Shown: positions 1 to 12,043 of the stretch, piece by piece | Numbering within the stretch: position 1 is the first letter of the stretch | How the letters are laid out: every line of letters begins with the position of its first letter | Assembly (NCBI RefSeq): GCF_019175285.1 | Contig: NC_056529.1 | Location: 21,193,853 to 21,257,852, forward strand | Direction of reading: 5' to 3' | Source: Sceloporus undulatus | Taxonomy: Eukaryota; Chordata; Lepidosauria; Squamata; Phrynosomatidae | Length of the DNA: 64,000 bases | Notes under the pieces: generated by a model | Database searches by the model: none | Told to the model about the DNA's origin: nothing | The model's input: only the letters and a program-made list of their open reading frames with translations | Translations under genes and position numbers: made by a program

Positions 1-190
1 AAAGTTCATATTTATCAAAAATAATATTAATAAATATTAATAAGTATGAACAAAAGCACACAAATATTAACAAAAGCACGCAAATATTAACAAATGCGCA
101 CAAACATTAAAAGTACACAAATTATAACAAATGCCCACAAACATATTAAAAGTATATGAATATTAGCAAATGCACACAAACATATTAACA
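1..190. repeat. AT-rich tandem repeat
   Basis: Degenerate units of about 25-30 bp built on acaaatattaacaaa and acaaacatatta repeat from the window edge to about 190. It continues off the window. Confidence 0.7.
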
Positions 191-589
191 AAGGCAATCC
201 TCTTCAGCATGCATTTATCCATTGATTCTGGACAAAGCAGGCCAAAGTCCCATTAAACCAGGACACTAGAGGGAGCCCCAGGACTACAGAAAAGCAATAC
301 AGGTCAATGAAGCAATAATCAATCAATCAATACAAAATGTACTTTTCAGAGTCTTATTTCCAAGTCTTTATCTTGGTTCCTCTCCAGATTTGCCACTTGC
401 TTCTTGGGTGGAAAGCAGAGAGTAGGTTATTTGACGGAAACTGTTCTGCGTTTCTGTCCCGGTCCAAAGCACTCTGAAAAATAATAGAGTTCAATGAAAC
501 AATGTATTTGGCTGAATCTGCATTGCAGGAATAATTCAGTTTGACATCACTTTGGACACCATGGCTCCCTGCAATTCCTTTACAGTCCA

Positions 590-1302
590 GCTCCTTTACA
601 GTTCAGACCAAAACCCAGACCGGATCCACCACTATCTCTAGTGTAGGAACTACTGACCACTGCTGTCCAGACTAAAACCCAGTCCGGATCATAGTGTTCA
701 AACTTAAACCCAGACTGAATTCACCACTATCTCCAATGTAGGTACTACTGACCACTGCTGTCCAAACCAGAACTGTAGTTATGTAATTCATTTTACAATT
801 CAGTCAATATGGAAACCACCGACCAGCAGTGTCCAGACTAAAACCCAGACCGGATCCATAGTTATAGTTCAGACTAAAACCCAGACCAGATCTGTCACCA
901 ATGTGGGAACCACTGACCACTGCTGTCCAGACTAAAACCCAGACTGGATCCATAGTTATAGTCCAAACTAAAACCCAAACCAGATCTGTCACCAAAGTGT
1001 GTACTGTTGACCACTGCTGTCCAGACTGAGACTGGATCCATAGTTATAGTTCAAACTAAATCCCAGACTGGACTTGCCGCCACCAATGTGGGAACCACTG
1101 ACCACTGCTGTCCAGACTAAAACCCAGGCTGGATCCATAGTTATATAGTTCAGGCTACAACCCAGATTGGATTTACCACCAACATGGGAACCACTGACCA
1201 CTGCTGTCCAGACTGAAACCCAGACTAGATCCATAGTTCAGACTAACTAAAACCCAGACTGGATTGACCACCAATGTGGGAACCACTGACCACTGCTGCC
1301 TC
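590..1302. repeat. Minisatellite, unit about 90 bp, about 8 copies
   Basis: The landmark gaccactgctgtcc recurs near 657, 749, 825, 914, 1010, 1098, 1197 and 1287. Units also carry the short subrepeat ctaaaacccagac. Minus-strand frames stay open because the repeat encodes recurring WVLVWTAVVSGSH-like peptides. These are not a gene. Confidence 0.85.
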
Positions 1303-2182
1303 AGGCCTCTGTGTCCTGGCTGCTGCCTTTTCCCCACCTGCCGAGGGTCCAAAAATATTGCAGGCGCACGTGGTCAGTTCCATTAAGGGTTGCCAATAGG
1401 TTATAGATAGAAGGCGGAGGAGCAGCCAAGCGGGTATAGATAGAAACCCTGCTACTATTTTGTTCACCCAGCTTGGTGCAAGTGCCAGGGAAACTTCCCC
1501 AGGCAAAAAGCAAGGGCTATTTATAGGGGCTGGTATTTACGCTTTTCCATGCGTCAGGGAGAACGAAAAGTGAGATGGGAGCCGCGTGGTCATGCATCCA
1601 GACCAGCACATCCTTTTGCATTTTCCAAAACAGATTGCGCCGGCTTATTTGCAAAAATATGCATGGTAACATCAGCTAGTATTAAATACGCCAGCAATTG
1701 GGGGGGAAACAAAATATGCTTTCTGTAGAAGACTAGTTTTATATATATATATAAAACAATACGCTGAGCTTAGATAAACTAACTATGAGGCTTAGAAATG
1801 ATAAATTCATTAAGCTAGAAGTGGACGGGTCGGAAATAATAAAATACTGCAAGTTAAGATGGGGAGACTCCGCAACACAATCTTTAGATGACACTTAGAT
1901 AAATAAACATACTGGGAAAGGGGCAACAGGTAGATAGATTAAAACAAATAAATGATATGATGGATATTTTTAAAAAATAGAGAGAATATTAGAAACAAGG
2001 AAGAAAAGAATGAATATATTAGTAATAAACTAGTTGAATGGAAAGAGGAAGTCGCTCTCATGTCTATGTTTGGTTTAATAGTCTAGATGTCATGTTGCAT
2101 ATGTTAGGTTATTGAATGTTTGGTTGTTATGTATAACTGTCCTAAATTGTATATGTTTAATAAGCTGCTCTGAGTCCCAGTT
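1303..2182. other. Intergenic, nothing recognised
   Basis: No coding similarity, RNA gene or clear repeat was seen apart from a short (ta)n at about 1740-1756. Confidence 0.5.
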
Positions 2183-2510
2183 CTGGGAAATACTATACTA
2201 TACTATACTATATAATATAATATAATATATAGTCAGCCCTCCTTATACACAGATTTTTTATCCATGGATTCAAGGATCCACAGATCGAGAATATTCCCCA
2301 AAAGTATAAATTCCAATTAGCAAACCTTGATTTTGCCATTTTATATAAGGGACACCATTTTATTATGCCATTGTATTTAATGGGACTTGAGCATCCACGG
2401 ATATTGTTATGCATTGGGGGTCCTGGAACCAAACCCCAGCGGATAACAAGGCCCCACAGTAATATAATATAATATAATATAATATAATTAATATAATATA
2501 ATATATGCCT
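2183..2510. repeat. TATAC/TATAA microsatellite interrupted by a Tigger-like MITE (2230-2461)
   Basis: Pentamer repeats lie on both sides (2183-2230 and 2461-2510). The element between starts agtcagccctcc and ends gccccacagt, the inverted terminal pattern of Tigger/pogo elements, which target TA. It holds the family core tttaatgggacttgagcatc. Confidence 0.8.
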
Positions 2511-3454
2511 TGCAAATGGCATCAAATTGTTATTCTCCTAACCTGGATGCCAATTTGCACCCAATTGCCCACCAGAACTGGAGAATTTGGACCCGTGTCT
2601 GCCATCCGAAGATGACCAACAAAAGGTGGAAAAATCAGGTCAAAGCCCTAAGACTTAGCAACCCTATTTCCAAGGCAATGTCCTCATTGGTTGGAGCAAT
2701 TCCTTTTGGGGAAGCATTTCCAGATCAAGCACAGGGACATGAACAAAGCCATAAATACTATGGGGAGGCGGGGAAATCCATGGGATAAAAACCGTCGCAA
2801 CAATGCCAAGGTGCCCACGCAGCAGGGGGTTTTGCGTACTTTCCAACGCAGAGCGGCCAAAGAAGAGTGGAAAAACTCATTCATTCATTCCATCCCAACT
2901 CTCCCTCCGTCTCCGGATCCAGGTCAACAGATTGGTTGTTGCCCGAATAGGACTTTCCCACCCTCCTTGGACACGACGCCCCTGTGTTATATTTATCATC
3001 CCTTTTCCATCTGCCACAAGACGAAGAAGGAAAACATTTGGGCTTATTTTAGACCCGGGTGGCATTTTTTCCTGCCCTGGCCTTCGCCGCAACAGGTGCA
3101 ACGGCCGCATTTAGCTGCTCCGGGGCTCAAAATAGCACACAATTTACAATGCGGTTTACTTTGGGTACCTCTGGGTTGTATTTACGCAAGCGTCCAGGGA
3201 AGATGTCCCCAATGATAAATACGAATGTCACTTTGCGATGGTTATTCTGGTTGGCTGGGAACATTAATGTGGCACGGCCTCTCTATGCTCCAGAAGAGTT
3301 ATTCTCACTGATGGGACACACTGTATTTATTTATTGAAATGTTAAATATTATCCTAACCTATGTCACTATGCATCACATGAGAAAAATCAAACTAAGTCC
3401 ATTAAAACCAACCGAAGCCACAAAAATAATCTGAACAATTGTTCTTTATTTGGC
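2511..3454. other. Intergenic, no gene supported
   Basis: A plus-strand open frame (2691-3215, 174 codons) has no recognised domain, and its amino-acid make-up does not resemble a known family. The sequence is not an evident repeat. Confidence 0.4.
3326..3335 (-). terminator. SNAI3: Candidate SNAI3 poly(A) signals
   Basis: Overlapping minus-strand AATAAA hexamers lie about 830 nt after the SNAI3 stop. Another AATAAA lies at 3443-3448. If they are used, the 3' UTR contains the SINE at 3455-3625. Usage is unproven. Confidence 0.3.
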
Positions 3455-3625
3455 ATAACTGGCTTATGAGAGTGATTTGACTACGATTATGGAGACCAGG
3501 GTTCAAATCCCAAGTGGGTCAAGGAAACCCAATTGGGTCACACTCTCTCAGCCTCAGAGGATGGTAATAGCAAACATGCCAAGACAATGGCATCTTACGG
3601 TCACCAAAAGTCAATAAATGACCAC
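3455..3625 (+). mobile_element. tRNA-derived SINE, partial
   Basis: Box-B-like gggttcaaatccc (3510), the cactctctcagcctcagag block and ggtcaccaaaag remain. The Bov-B-like tail is lost. Confidence 0.7.
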
Positions 3626-4161
3626 AATCTCAGATCAGAAGAGGGGAATCCTTTAATGCCAAAAGGAAACAAGCGGAAGCAGAGCATGGATGGGCTTCCT
3701 TTGTTTTTTTCCACCCCAAACAATACTTTTGAATTGGAAGCAGAAAGCAAGAAAATTCCTCAATGTCCGAACAACCAGATAGTCCAAGGAAACGCTTTCG
3801 CTTGGGTACAAGGTGCACAGTTTTGGTGGATCATCGCATCCAGAATGCAAGATAGATAAAAGTTTTGGAGAAGAATTCAGCGCATGAGGATTTCAAAACC
3901 AACCAGCATCCCAGAATTGTAAAATTATTGCACAAAATAATTGGGCCGCAGAGCAATCTGTTTTCAGTTTGGGAAGGACTGAGCTCTTGGGACCGGTTAG
4001 GAAGTCAAGCGTTCTTTGGAATAAGGGGTCAGTCCATAGAGGTCCAATGTTTTTGCTCTAGGATGCCTTTCCAATCTTAGTGCTTTGTGGTGCATTTCTT
4101 CAGCCTTCCAAGTCTCTTTTCTTAGCCCTCCAAAACGGTTGCAGAGGATCGTAAAGCTGCA

Positions 4162-7100
4162 TCAGGTCGCAGCAGGACAGCAGGACGCCTCTTCGTGCCG
4201 CAAGAGGAGAGACATCCGGGAAAAGGTCTTCAGACAGGAGTGGCATTGGTACTTCTTGACTTCGGAATGGGTCTGCAAATGGGCGCGGAGGTTGGAGCGG
4301 TCGGCGAAAGCGCGGTTGCAAAGGGAGCAGGCATAGGGCTTCTCTCCTGGGAAAAAAGAGGGAAAATTGTTGAGAAACTGACCAAGAGGCTAAGCCAAGG
4401 CTGACCAAGGCTGCTTCTATACACTGCAGAAATGAAGCAGTTTGACACCACTTTCACCGCCATGGCTCAATGCTCAAGGAATTGTAGTTTGTTGGGGCAC
4501 CAGAGCAATCTGACTAAGGCTAAAATCTGACCATACAATCGGCCCTCCTTATCCACGGATTTTTTTATCCACAGATTCAAGCATCCATGGCTTGAAAAAA
4601 AGTATATATTCCAAACCTTGATTTTCCATTTTATATAAGGGACAGCATTTTGCTCTGCCATTATATTTAATGGGACTTGAGCATCCATGGATTTTGTTAT
4701 CCAAGGAGAATCCTGGAACCAAACCCCAGTGGATAACAAGGGCCCACTGTACTACAGTTCCAAGAATTCTATAGCATTGAGCCATGATGGTTAAAATGGT
4801 GTCAAACTGGATTATTTCTGCCGTGTGGATGCAGCCTTGCACACACAGCAGCGGTTGCTAGCATCCATGTCAACGGGGTGATGAATTTTCTCCAGGTTCG
4901 TAGGCTGCTGTTGAAAGGATCTCCCAAGGTGCTGAACTATGCATTCCCCAAAAAGGTTCAGCCTTTTTGCAACCTTCTTTAAACCACAGACTAAAATCGG
5001 GAGCAGCTCCAGGTTGGTGAACATGGAATGAGAACATTCTGTACTGGACTGAATGGTTCCTCTATAAACTACTTATTTGGTTCTTCTGCAATTAATAAAT
5101 ACGGAAAATATTAAGGTGACATATCAAACAAAAAAAAATCTGAACAACACCAAGAAGCAAAGTAAACAAAAGTAGGAAAAATGTAGGCCATATGTTTTGT
5201 TTTTGTATGCATTGCGGTTTAAAATTTGTAAGCCAGCGTTGGGATAAAGGAGGATATGAATGAATGAATGAATGAATGAATGAGTGAGTGAGTGAGTGAG
5301 TGAGTGAATGAAATCCATTATTGTTGTTGTTCCTCTGCAATGAACATATATGGAAAATGTGAGGATGGCAGGCAGTGAGGGGCTCTTTATAAGCATAATA
5401 ATGATAACAATGATAATAATAATAGGCCATCAAATTGTCCAAATGCCTCAATTTCTACATATCCATCTGCTCTTTTGATTCCAAATGTCAGCTTTTCAAA
5501 AAAAGGGCCAAGGACCATACATCCCATTCCTCATAGTTAAGTCTTTCACATTTTTCCAACTCATAATAGCATGGCTCTATAAATTGCAGGAATTCCCATC
5601 CAAGTCAAAGTTTAGTACTAGTTCTTTCCTAGGTGCATCTGCCTCTCCTTGGCCCAAGATCATTCCAATCTCTTTCATGCTTTCTCAATGAATTTGCTTT
5701 TATTAATGTTCCCAATTGATCCATCTCCATCTTTAAATATATATATATATATCCAAAAAGCCAACCATGAATCGGTGGAGTTTTGTTGTCCCTTTGTTTT
5801 TGGGCAAAGACCATCCTAACTGCTGATGCAAGGTATAAAATACACTTAATGTCTTTCTTACCTGTCTCTCCATCTATCATTTTCAGGAGATAAAATCCTG
5901 GTCACATCCAAATTTTAATATGAAATATCTCTTTTGTTGTATTATGTAGGACCAACCAGAATTTCTTCTGTTTGGGGACAAGTCCGTCACATACGGAAGA
6001 AGGTCCCTCTAGTTTCTCCACATTTCCAACATCTCCATGATTACCATATACTCGACTATAAGTCGACCTCATGTATAAGTCGAGGGCAGGTTTCGGAGCC
6101 AAAATTATCTATTTTGATAGGACCCATGGATAAGTCAAGGGTAAAATTTAGGGCCATGTAACAAAGGATGTAAAGGATGAAGCAAAGGAAAACAATGCCA
6201 AAGGACTTACAAAATTCCAGAAGGCATAACTGTTTGCGTTCATATTAAAAGCTGGATCGAAGAGAGAATAGAGGGACGTCAGTGCTTCCATGATAGATTA
6301 ATCTCTTGCTTTTCCCCAGGAGATAGTTCCATTTTATATTTAAGAGTTAAAGTACAATACTTTCATTTACCCATGGATAAGTCAAGTCAGGTTTTTGGAG
6401 TCACTTTTTTTTTATTTCTAGACTTATACATGAATACATACAGTATATATTTTGGCTAATTTGGCTGGTAACACTCTCATTTTCTTCCCGCTTGAAGAGA
6501 GAAGCCATTTACACATCTGTTTCCCCATCCACCAAGCCCTTCCTCTGGAAACGTGGCCTACCTGTGTGCGTCCGGATGTGGCCCTGCAACAACCAGGGCC
6601 GGGAGAAGGCTTTGCCGCAGATTTTGCAAATGCAGGGCAGTGTGTGGGTACGGATGTGCATCTTCAGGGCACCTAAACTGGCATATTCCTTGTCACAGTA
6701 CTTGCAGGTGAAATATTTCCTGGCCACCGCCTGCACCTTGCAGCGCTGCTGCCTGTGCCGCGACAGACCCGAAGCTGTGCCATAGGCCTTGCAGCAGTCC
6801 GAACATTCAAAGGGTCCCCGAGGTTCGGCGGCCATGCCTGGTTCCCCCAGCAATATACTCCCTTCTCCTTCTGCCAGGCTGCCCAGGTTGGGAGTCCTCC
6901 GGTGGGGCAGGCTGAACGGAGGAGGGAGGTTGAGGTTGTTCTGGTTGTCTCGGAGAGGGGTAGCCACAAAGCGGCTGCCTTCGGTGCCCTCCACGATGCC
7001 GACTTGGGGTCCTGAAATGGGTTCACTCTTGGTCTCAATGCTCTGAGGAAGAGGAGGAGAGAGGCAAGCGACGATGGAGCCGCGTTCCCATAGACTCTCG

Positions 7101-10100
7101 GCTTCGTAGGGTGCTGCCGCCGGGCATGCCAAGGTGTCCTGAATGAGGAGAGGGAATGCCACCTGCTTCCAGGATCCATTGGATTCTGAAAGGGAAACAC
7201 ATGCTCATTACAAGTCACAGCAATACTGACATTCAAGCCCCTCACCTCTCGGCACATTAAAGCTCCTCGCCTGCCCCAGAAAACCCCTGACCTTCCAAAA
7301 AGGATAGAAAATAAAAACATGACATGATGTCTTCCAACTCTCCCAGTTTGCCAAGGTGACTCAAAAGTTAACTCTCTGCCATCCCACTTTTTCAGCTGCT
7401 TGTGCCTTCCTCCCACTTTCCTTCCTAGCCCTTTGGCAATTGCTGCAAACTGGGTTCAAGGTGCAAAAAGTCATTTGCGCTCCATTAACTCAGCATTGAG
7501 GGAAAAGAAAGGAGGGTTTGGAGTCTTCCTTTTTCTAGGAGGCTCTGGCAAAAGCAAAAACTGCTGCAGCCTTTCCTGGCTTGTCTGCCCTTCCTCAATA
7601 CCTTTTTGCCATCTCAACCCTTGTCTGCATGAGCCCCTTGCTTTCAAGTAAAATAAAAAACTTAGGTTAAGTTTAGAGGGTCCTTCATTGGGGCGCTATC
7701 CTACCAGCTTGGGAATGGCCAGGTTGGCTGGGGATTTTGGGAGCTGTAGTCCAAATGGGGACTCTCTCATTCTCTTGATGTAATTGTGTTTGGGTATTTG
7801 GTTTCGGACTTAAAAACTTCCTTCCACTATCACAAGTGGAGTTTCATCACATACTTCAGTGGCTTAAAATACTGTATCTAGTCTACTGTTTTGGGGATGT
7901 CCCTTTTGGATATCAACAATGCCAGACACTAAAAGGTTATTATTGTATCAGGCAGTGTTGCAGGTTGTTGTTGTTGTTGGGTTTTTTAAAATTAGGACCA
8001 ACATGAAGCTCCAAGGATGGAGGCAAAATATGAGTATTGTCACATACACCCCGATAAAAATTTTGCCTCCCTCAAATGAAATTTCCCTCCGCAAAATTCT
8101 AGCATCGCAGTCACCTTTAAACTTCAGTTCAGCATTTTGAAATAGAGATTGGGCATCCAAAGAAAAGGAAGTCAGGCCAAGTTATCCATGGAATGCAAAC
8201 ACAGCAAATATGTGAGTTCTGAGTGCGAAGGAGCTTCTGCAATGCCAGACATTTGGGAACGGAAGGAAAATTTCGTTTGGAGGGATGAATTCTTGCTTGC
8301 AAATAGCTGCACCTCTGATTATGACACATCCAGAATGAAGCGAGAGGTTGGAAATAGATTTGCAGAACGGTTGCACCAAAGGGGAGTTGTGCATGTATAC
8401 GTTATATTTTCTGGTGCAAGTTTTGAAAAGGTTTGTCCAGAACAGCCACAACGTCTAAGCGTTGCTTTGAAACAACAAGATGCCATTCCTTTCGCCAAGA
8501 GTCTTGCGCTCGCCCTCTTGAATAATGCAACTCAAGCAGGCCTCCCATGCAAGTGGCACTTGGCATTTTTAAAATAGCAGCATGCCACCACTCTTCTCTT
8601 TATATTCTTTACCAATGTAGAGAGGAAGGTTAAGTGGAAAACCCATCCTGGCACACAGGGGCCAATTTATCCAGGCCAAATTCAGCTTTCAGGAGCAATG
8701 GGTGCTCATAAACTGTGAGGGATACAAACAACCCTGACTACAAATTAGTGCAGGGGGGTATTACCTTTTTAGACTGCAACCCCCAGAATCCTGGTCATGC
8801 CATGAGAGTCTAGGAGTTATTTTCCCAAGCTAATCTACACTGCAGAATTAATGCAGTTTGACAAAGCCTTATCTGCCAAGGCTCCATGCTATGGGACACT
8901 GGCATTTGTGGCAAAGAGATTTTGTTGAACCCTTGAGACTCAAGTTGTGGCATAATCTGTCATGGACTGGATCTACTTCCTCAGATGCAAGTCTGCCAAA
9001 GTTTCTGCTACAACTTCTTTAGCTCATAGCCACATAGCTTACAACATGCGTTTTGGCTGGCCCAAAATGCTTTGTGGGTTTTGGATGTTGTTATTCTTTC
9101 TTGGCATAGTGGTTTGAGTGTTGGTCTCAAGACCAGGGTTCGAATCCCACCTCTGCCATGAAACCCACTGGGTGACCTTAGGTGAGTCACATACTCTCAG
9201 CCTCAGAGGAAAGCAATGACAAACCTCCTCTGAACAAAGCTTGCCAAGAAAACCGCAGGATAGGTTCATCTTAGGATCGCCATAAGTCAGAAATGACTTT
9301 AAGGCAGACAAGAACAACACAACAACTTCTTTAGTTCATAGAATATATCCAAGGATAGCCATGTTGCGACATGTCTTTTGCACATTTTAGTGGGCCCAAA
9401 ATCCGTTGTGGATTTTGGATGTTGTTACTCTTTTGCCAGTGAGTCTCAAAGGTGCTACATACAAGATCTGAATCCTGGTTTTCCAGACCAACATGGCTAG
9501 GGCTCTGAATTCTAATTAAAAAGCAGTCATCACTAAAACAGATATAGAGTTAAAAATGTAATTAAGTTGTCCATAGAATGGGAAACCATTTAAAAGTGTC
9601 TCGGTGATCTTGGGCAAGACACATAGTCTCAGCCTCGGAGGGAAAGCAACGGCAAACCTCCTCTGAAGAAATCTTTCCAAGAAAAACTCATGATGATAGG
9701 TTCGCCAAAAGTTGGAAATGGCTTGAAAGCACACAACAACTACAAAGTCTTTTGCTCAGTGAGTTTCAAAATTGCTACAAGACCCTTTGGCCGAACTGAT
9801 TTTCCAGACTAACACGGCTAGGTCTCTGAATTGTAATAAAAAGTGTTAATGGTAGAGTAAGTGCGGAAAAAAGCATAAGAAAGTGAGCCATTCACTAACT
9901 ATCCGTAAGCCTCTCTGACAGCCTTTCTGGCTGAAGAGCAGAGTATACAGTCAATAAATAGAAGTAAAGGAGTAAGATATAGGAGACGAAAGAGAAGGAA
10001 TACAGGAGGATCAAATGAGAGGAAGAAGAAGGTAGAGTAGGTAGGAAGAAAGTATGAAAGAGGGTTAAAGTAGCAAGGTATAGTAGGAGAAAGGGTAAGA

Positions 10101-10248
10101 GAAGGGGTAAAAGTGCACAGAGAAAGCCCTCCATCCAGGCAGCTCTCAGTCTCCTTTCCTTACCTTGGTGCTGGCTCTCCAGCTGGCCATAGTTGGGCAC
10201 CCGGCGGGTGCTGGAGGAAGGCTTCTTGACCAAGAAGGAGCGAGGCAT
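4162..10248 (-). CDS. SNAI3: SNAI3, Snail-family zinc-finger transcriptional repressor (3 exons)
   Basis: Coding exons are 10164-10248, 6562-7185 and 4162-4346, giving 297 aa (human about 292). Exon 1 encodes the SNAG repressor motif MPRSFLVKK, which in Snail proteins recruits LSD1/CoREST-type corepressors. The start is that ATG, because SNAG must be N-terminal. Exon 2 carries a variable proline/serine-rich middle and zinc fingers 1-3 (about residues 154-177, 187-209 and 213-235), including the Snail signatures [15 protein letters not shown] and [11 protein letters not shown]. Exon 3 carries finger 4 (241-263, [15 protein letters not shown]) and the C2HC finger 5 (269-292). Both introns are phase 1 with GT-AG ends, and the second splits the glycine of the HTGEKP linker. 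The Snail family binds CANNTG E-boxes (CACCTG) in the nucleus. Assignment to SNAI3, not SNAI1 or SNAI2, rests on finger 1 being present with little else conserved in the middle, and on the RNF166-CTU2-PIEZO1 neighbours. Introns 4347-6561 and 7186-10163 hold MITEs and SINEs. Confidence 0.94.
4408..4845. mobile_element. Palindromic hAT-like MITE split by a Tigger-like MITE (4535-4752)
   Basis: The outer halves are inverted copies (ctgcagaaat...gtttgacaccact and the reverse at 4753-4840). The inserted element begins acaatcggccctcc and ends ggcccactgta. It lies 60 bp upstream of the SNAI3 exon 3 acceptor. Confidence 0.8.
5256..5312. repeat. Tetranucleotide microsatellite (TGAA)n/(TGAG)n
   Basis: A pure GAAT run changes to a GAGT run. 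It lies in SNAI3 intron 2 and gives open frames of low-complexity [10 protein letters not shown] peptides that are not genes. Confidence 0.9.
6046..6450. mobile_element. Interspersed repeat with TATAAGTCGACC ends
   Basis: It starts actcgactataagtcgacc and shares its course (gataagtcaagggtaa, then gcaaaggaaa) with 28115-28450. It ends near gacttatacatgaatacat, partly inverted to the start. It is probably a DNA-transposon derivative; the family is not named. Confidence 0.65.
8830..8940. mobile_element. hAT-like palindromic MITE fragment
   Basis: The left arm is ctacactgcagaattaatg followed by cagtttgaca. The right arm is missing. It lies in SNAI3 intron 1. Confidence 0.6.
9095..9335 (+). mobile_element. 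tRNA-derived SINE with Bov-B-like tail, near complete
   Basis: The head is ggcatagtggtttgagtgtt, box B is ggttcgaatcc, then cccactgggtgacctt, and the tail is cgccataagtcagaaatgac and acaacacaacaac. This is the best SINE copy to define the family. A 5'-truncated copy follows at 9592-9745. Confidence 0.85.
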
Positions 10249-10417
10249 GGCAAGGAAGAAGAGCAGGAGAAGATGCAGCCCCAAAGGCAGGATCCAAGTC
10301 CCTCACCAGCTGGATGGGCAGCAGGTGGACTCCAGCCTAAAGCCAGGGGAGGCATTAGCATGGGCTGCCAGCCAAGCCAACCCCAGCCCAGGAGGGCTGG
10401 TCTGGGCAGCCTGCCTC

Positions 10418-10436
10418 CTCCTCCTCCTCCTCCTCC
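10418..10436. repeat. (CCT)n microsatellite
   Basis: Six or more CCT units lie about 170 bp upstream of the SNAI3 start codon, probably in its promoter or 5' UTR. Confidence 0.8.
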
Positions 10437-10550
10437 TGGGAGCTGGGTGCAGGTGCCCAGCCCAAAAGGAGGCCAAGGGGGAAGCCCACCAGGTGCCAGC
10501 AGTGCCTGGAAAAAGGAGGAGCAGGGCAGCCCTTGGCACCCTCCAGCCCA

Positions 10551-11182
10551 AGAATCCTAGAAGAGTTGGAAAGAATGGGAAAGAGTTGGAAGGGAACCAC
10601 ACACACACACATACAAGGGCCATCCAGTCTAACCCCCTTCAGCCATGCAGGAAGTCATAGCATCTATCTAGAACAGTTGGAAGGGAATTCCCCAAAGGTC
10701 ATCCAGGCCAACCCCCTTCAGCCATGCAGGAAGAGATAGAATCTACCTAGAAGAGTTGGAAAGGAAGGGATCCCCAAAGGCCATCCAGTCCACCCCCTTC
10801 TGCCATGCAGGAAGACATTGACTCTATCCTCCAAGGGCCATCCAATCCAACTCCCTTCTGCCATGCAGGAAGGCACAGAATCTATATAGAAGAGTTGCAA
10901 GAGAAAAGATCCCCCAAGGGCCATCCAATCTAACCCCCTTCTGCCATGCAGGAAGACACAATTCATGCCTTCCTTGTGACAGATGCCCCTCCAGCCTCTG
11001 TTTAAAGACCTCCAAAGAAGGAGACTCTACCACTTTCCAAGGCATCTTATTCCACCGTCTAACAGATCTCACCTTCAGGAAGTCCCTCCTAAGGCTGAGC
11101 TGGAATCTCTTTTCCTGGAGATTGCATCCAATGTCCTGTTCTTGGGAGCAGCAGAAAACAAGCTGGCTCCATCCTCCATGTT
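10551..11182 (-). mobile_element. CR1 LINE 3' end with internal tandem amplification (10551-10975)
   Basis: gccatgcaggaa recurs near 10642, 10721, 10803, 10860 and 10943, a unit of about 80 bp with one of about 57 bp. Single-copy CR1 3' sequence then follows (cagcctctgtttaaagacct to gcagcagaaaacaagc, 10975-11182). Confidence 0.8.
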
Positions 11183-11185
11183 TGT

Positions 11186-11605
11186 GATTGCTGCTGTTGT
11201 GTGCCTTCAGGTCCTTCCCAACTTCCAGCGATCCCAAGACAACCCAACCATGGGGTTTTCTGAGCAAGATTTGCCCAGAGGAAGTTTGCCCATTGCCTTC
11301 CTCTGAGGTGAGCAAGTAAGTCCCTTGCCTAGGGTTACCATGGTTTAGGATTAGAAGAGATTTGAAATCTGGTCTGTAAGAATCCTAGGCAACATTGAAA
11401 CCATGGCACCATGCTGGTTCTCAATGTTATGTGCTTCCAGATTCACTCCAATTTACAGTGACCCTCTCTGACGGGTATTCTTAGCAAGAGGAGGTTTGCA
11501 ACTGCCTTCCTCTAAGGCTGAGAGAGTGTGACTGGTCCAAGGTCCTCCACAATAGGATGCCATAGCTGAGTGGGGGATTCAAACCCTGGCCTTTGTCCTA
11601 GGGTT
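11186..11605 (-). mobile_element. Two tRNA-derived SINEs, antisense
   Basis: Copies at 11186-11345 (truncated) and 11418-11605 (with box B as ggattcaaaccctgg reversed). Both show the Bov-B-like tail first on the plus strand. Confidence 0.7.
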
Positions 11606-11937
11606 CATCTACATTATAGAAATAATCCAGGGTCACACAGTATATATGTGTGTGTGTGTGCATATATACATACATACACACACCCAACTCTCTTCCATGC
11701 CAGCATTCTCTGAAGATGCCAGCCACAGATGCCAGTGAAACATCAGGAATAAACTCTTCTAAGACACAGCCACATAGTCTGAAAAACCCACAGAAAGCTA
11801 TAGAAATAACACAGTTTGACACCACTTCAACTGCCGTGTCTCCATCCCACAGGATGCTGGGATCGGCAGTTTGGCGAGGCACCAGCACTCTTGTCAAACT
11901 GCATGGTTTCTAGAATCTAGAAGATGCAGCCTAAGTC
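11606..11937. mobile_element. TG/TA microsatellite and two palindromic-MITE fragments
   Basis: A (tg)n(ta)n run lies at 11641-11680. A fragment of the family carrying gtcaggaataaactcttct follows (11690-11800), then an hAT-like arm (acacagtttgacaccact, 11800-11935). Confidence 0.6.
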
Positions 11938-12043
11938 CAGATTAAACATCTGTTTAAGTTCCTGTAGTATAAAGTCAGCATGCAATAGTTCCTGGAACCC
12001 ATATACCTTTTCTTCTATTTTCTCTGTTTCAGGTCTCTTGCCC

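Noticed and set aside
804-1513. Overlapping minus-strand open frames with repeated WVLVWTAVVSG peptides
   Set aside because: They are translations of the 90-bp minisatellite; unit length and divergence explain the open frames, and there is no domain or splice context.
2691-3215. A 174-codon plus-strand frame in intergenic DNA
   Set aside because: No recognised domain, no supporting exon neighbours, and overlapping frames on both strands are similarly open.
6673-7416. Long minus-strand frame over SNAI3 exon 2
   Set aside because: It is a shadow in another frame of the real zinc-finger exon and crosses its acceptor.
9100-9180. tRNA-like A and B boxes (also in the other SINE copies)
   Set aside because: They are heads of SINEs; no cloverleaf with a paired acceptor stem could be drawn, so not tRNA genes.
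9895-10284. Minus-strand frame of 129 codons containing MPRSFLVKK
   Set aside because: Only the 28 codons from that ATG to the donor at 10163 are coding; the remainder is intron read-through and the codons before the ATG are 5' UTR.
10165-10660. Plus-strand proline-rich frames opposite SNAI3 exon 1
   Set aside because: Antisense of GC-rich promoter sequence and a CCT microsatellite; no family match.
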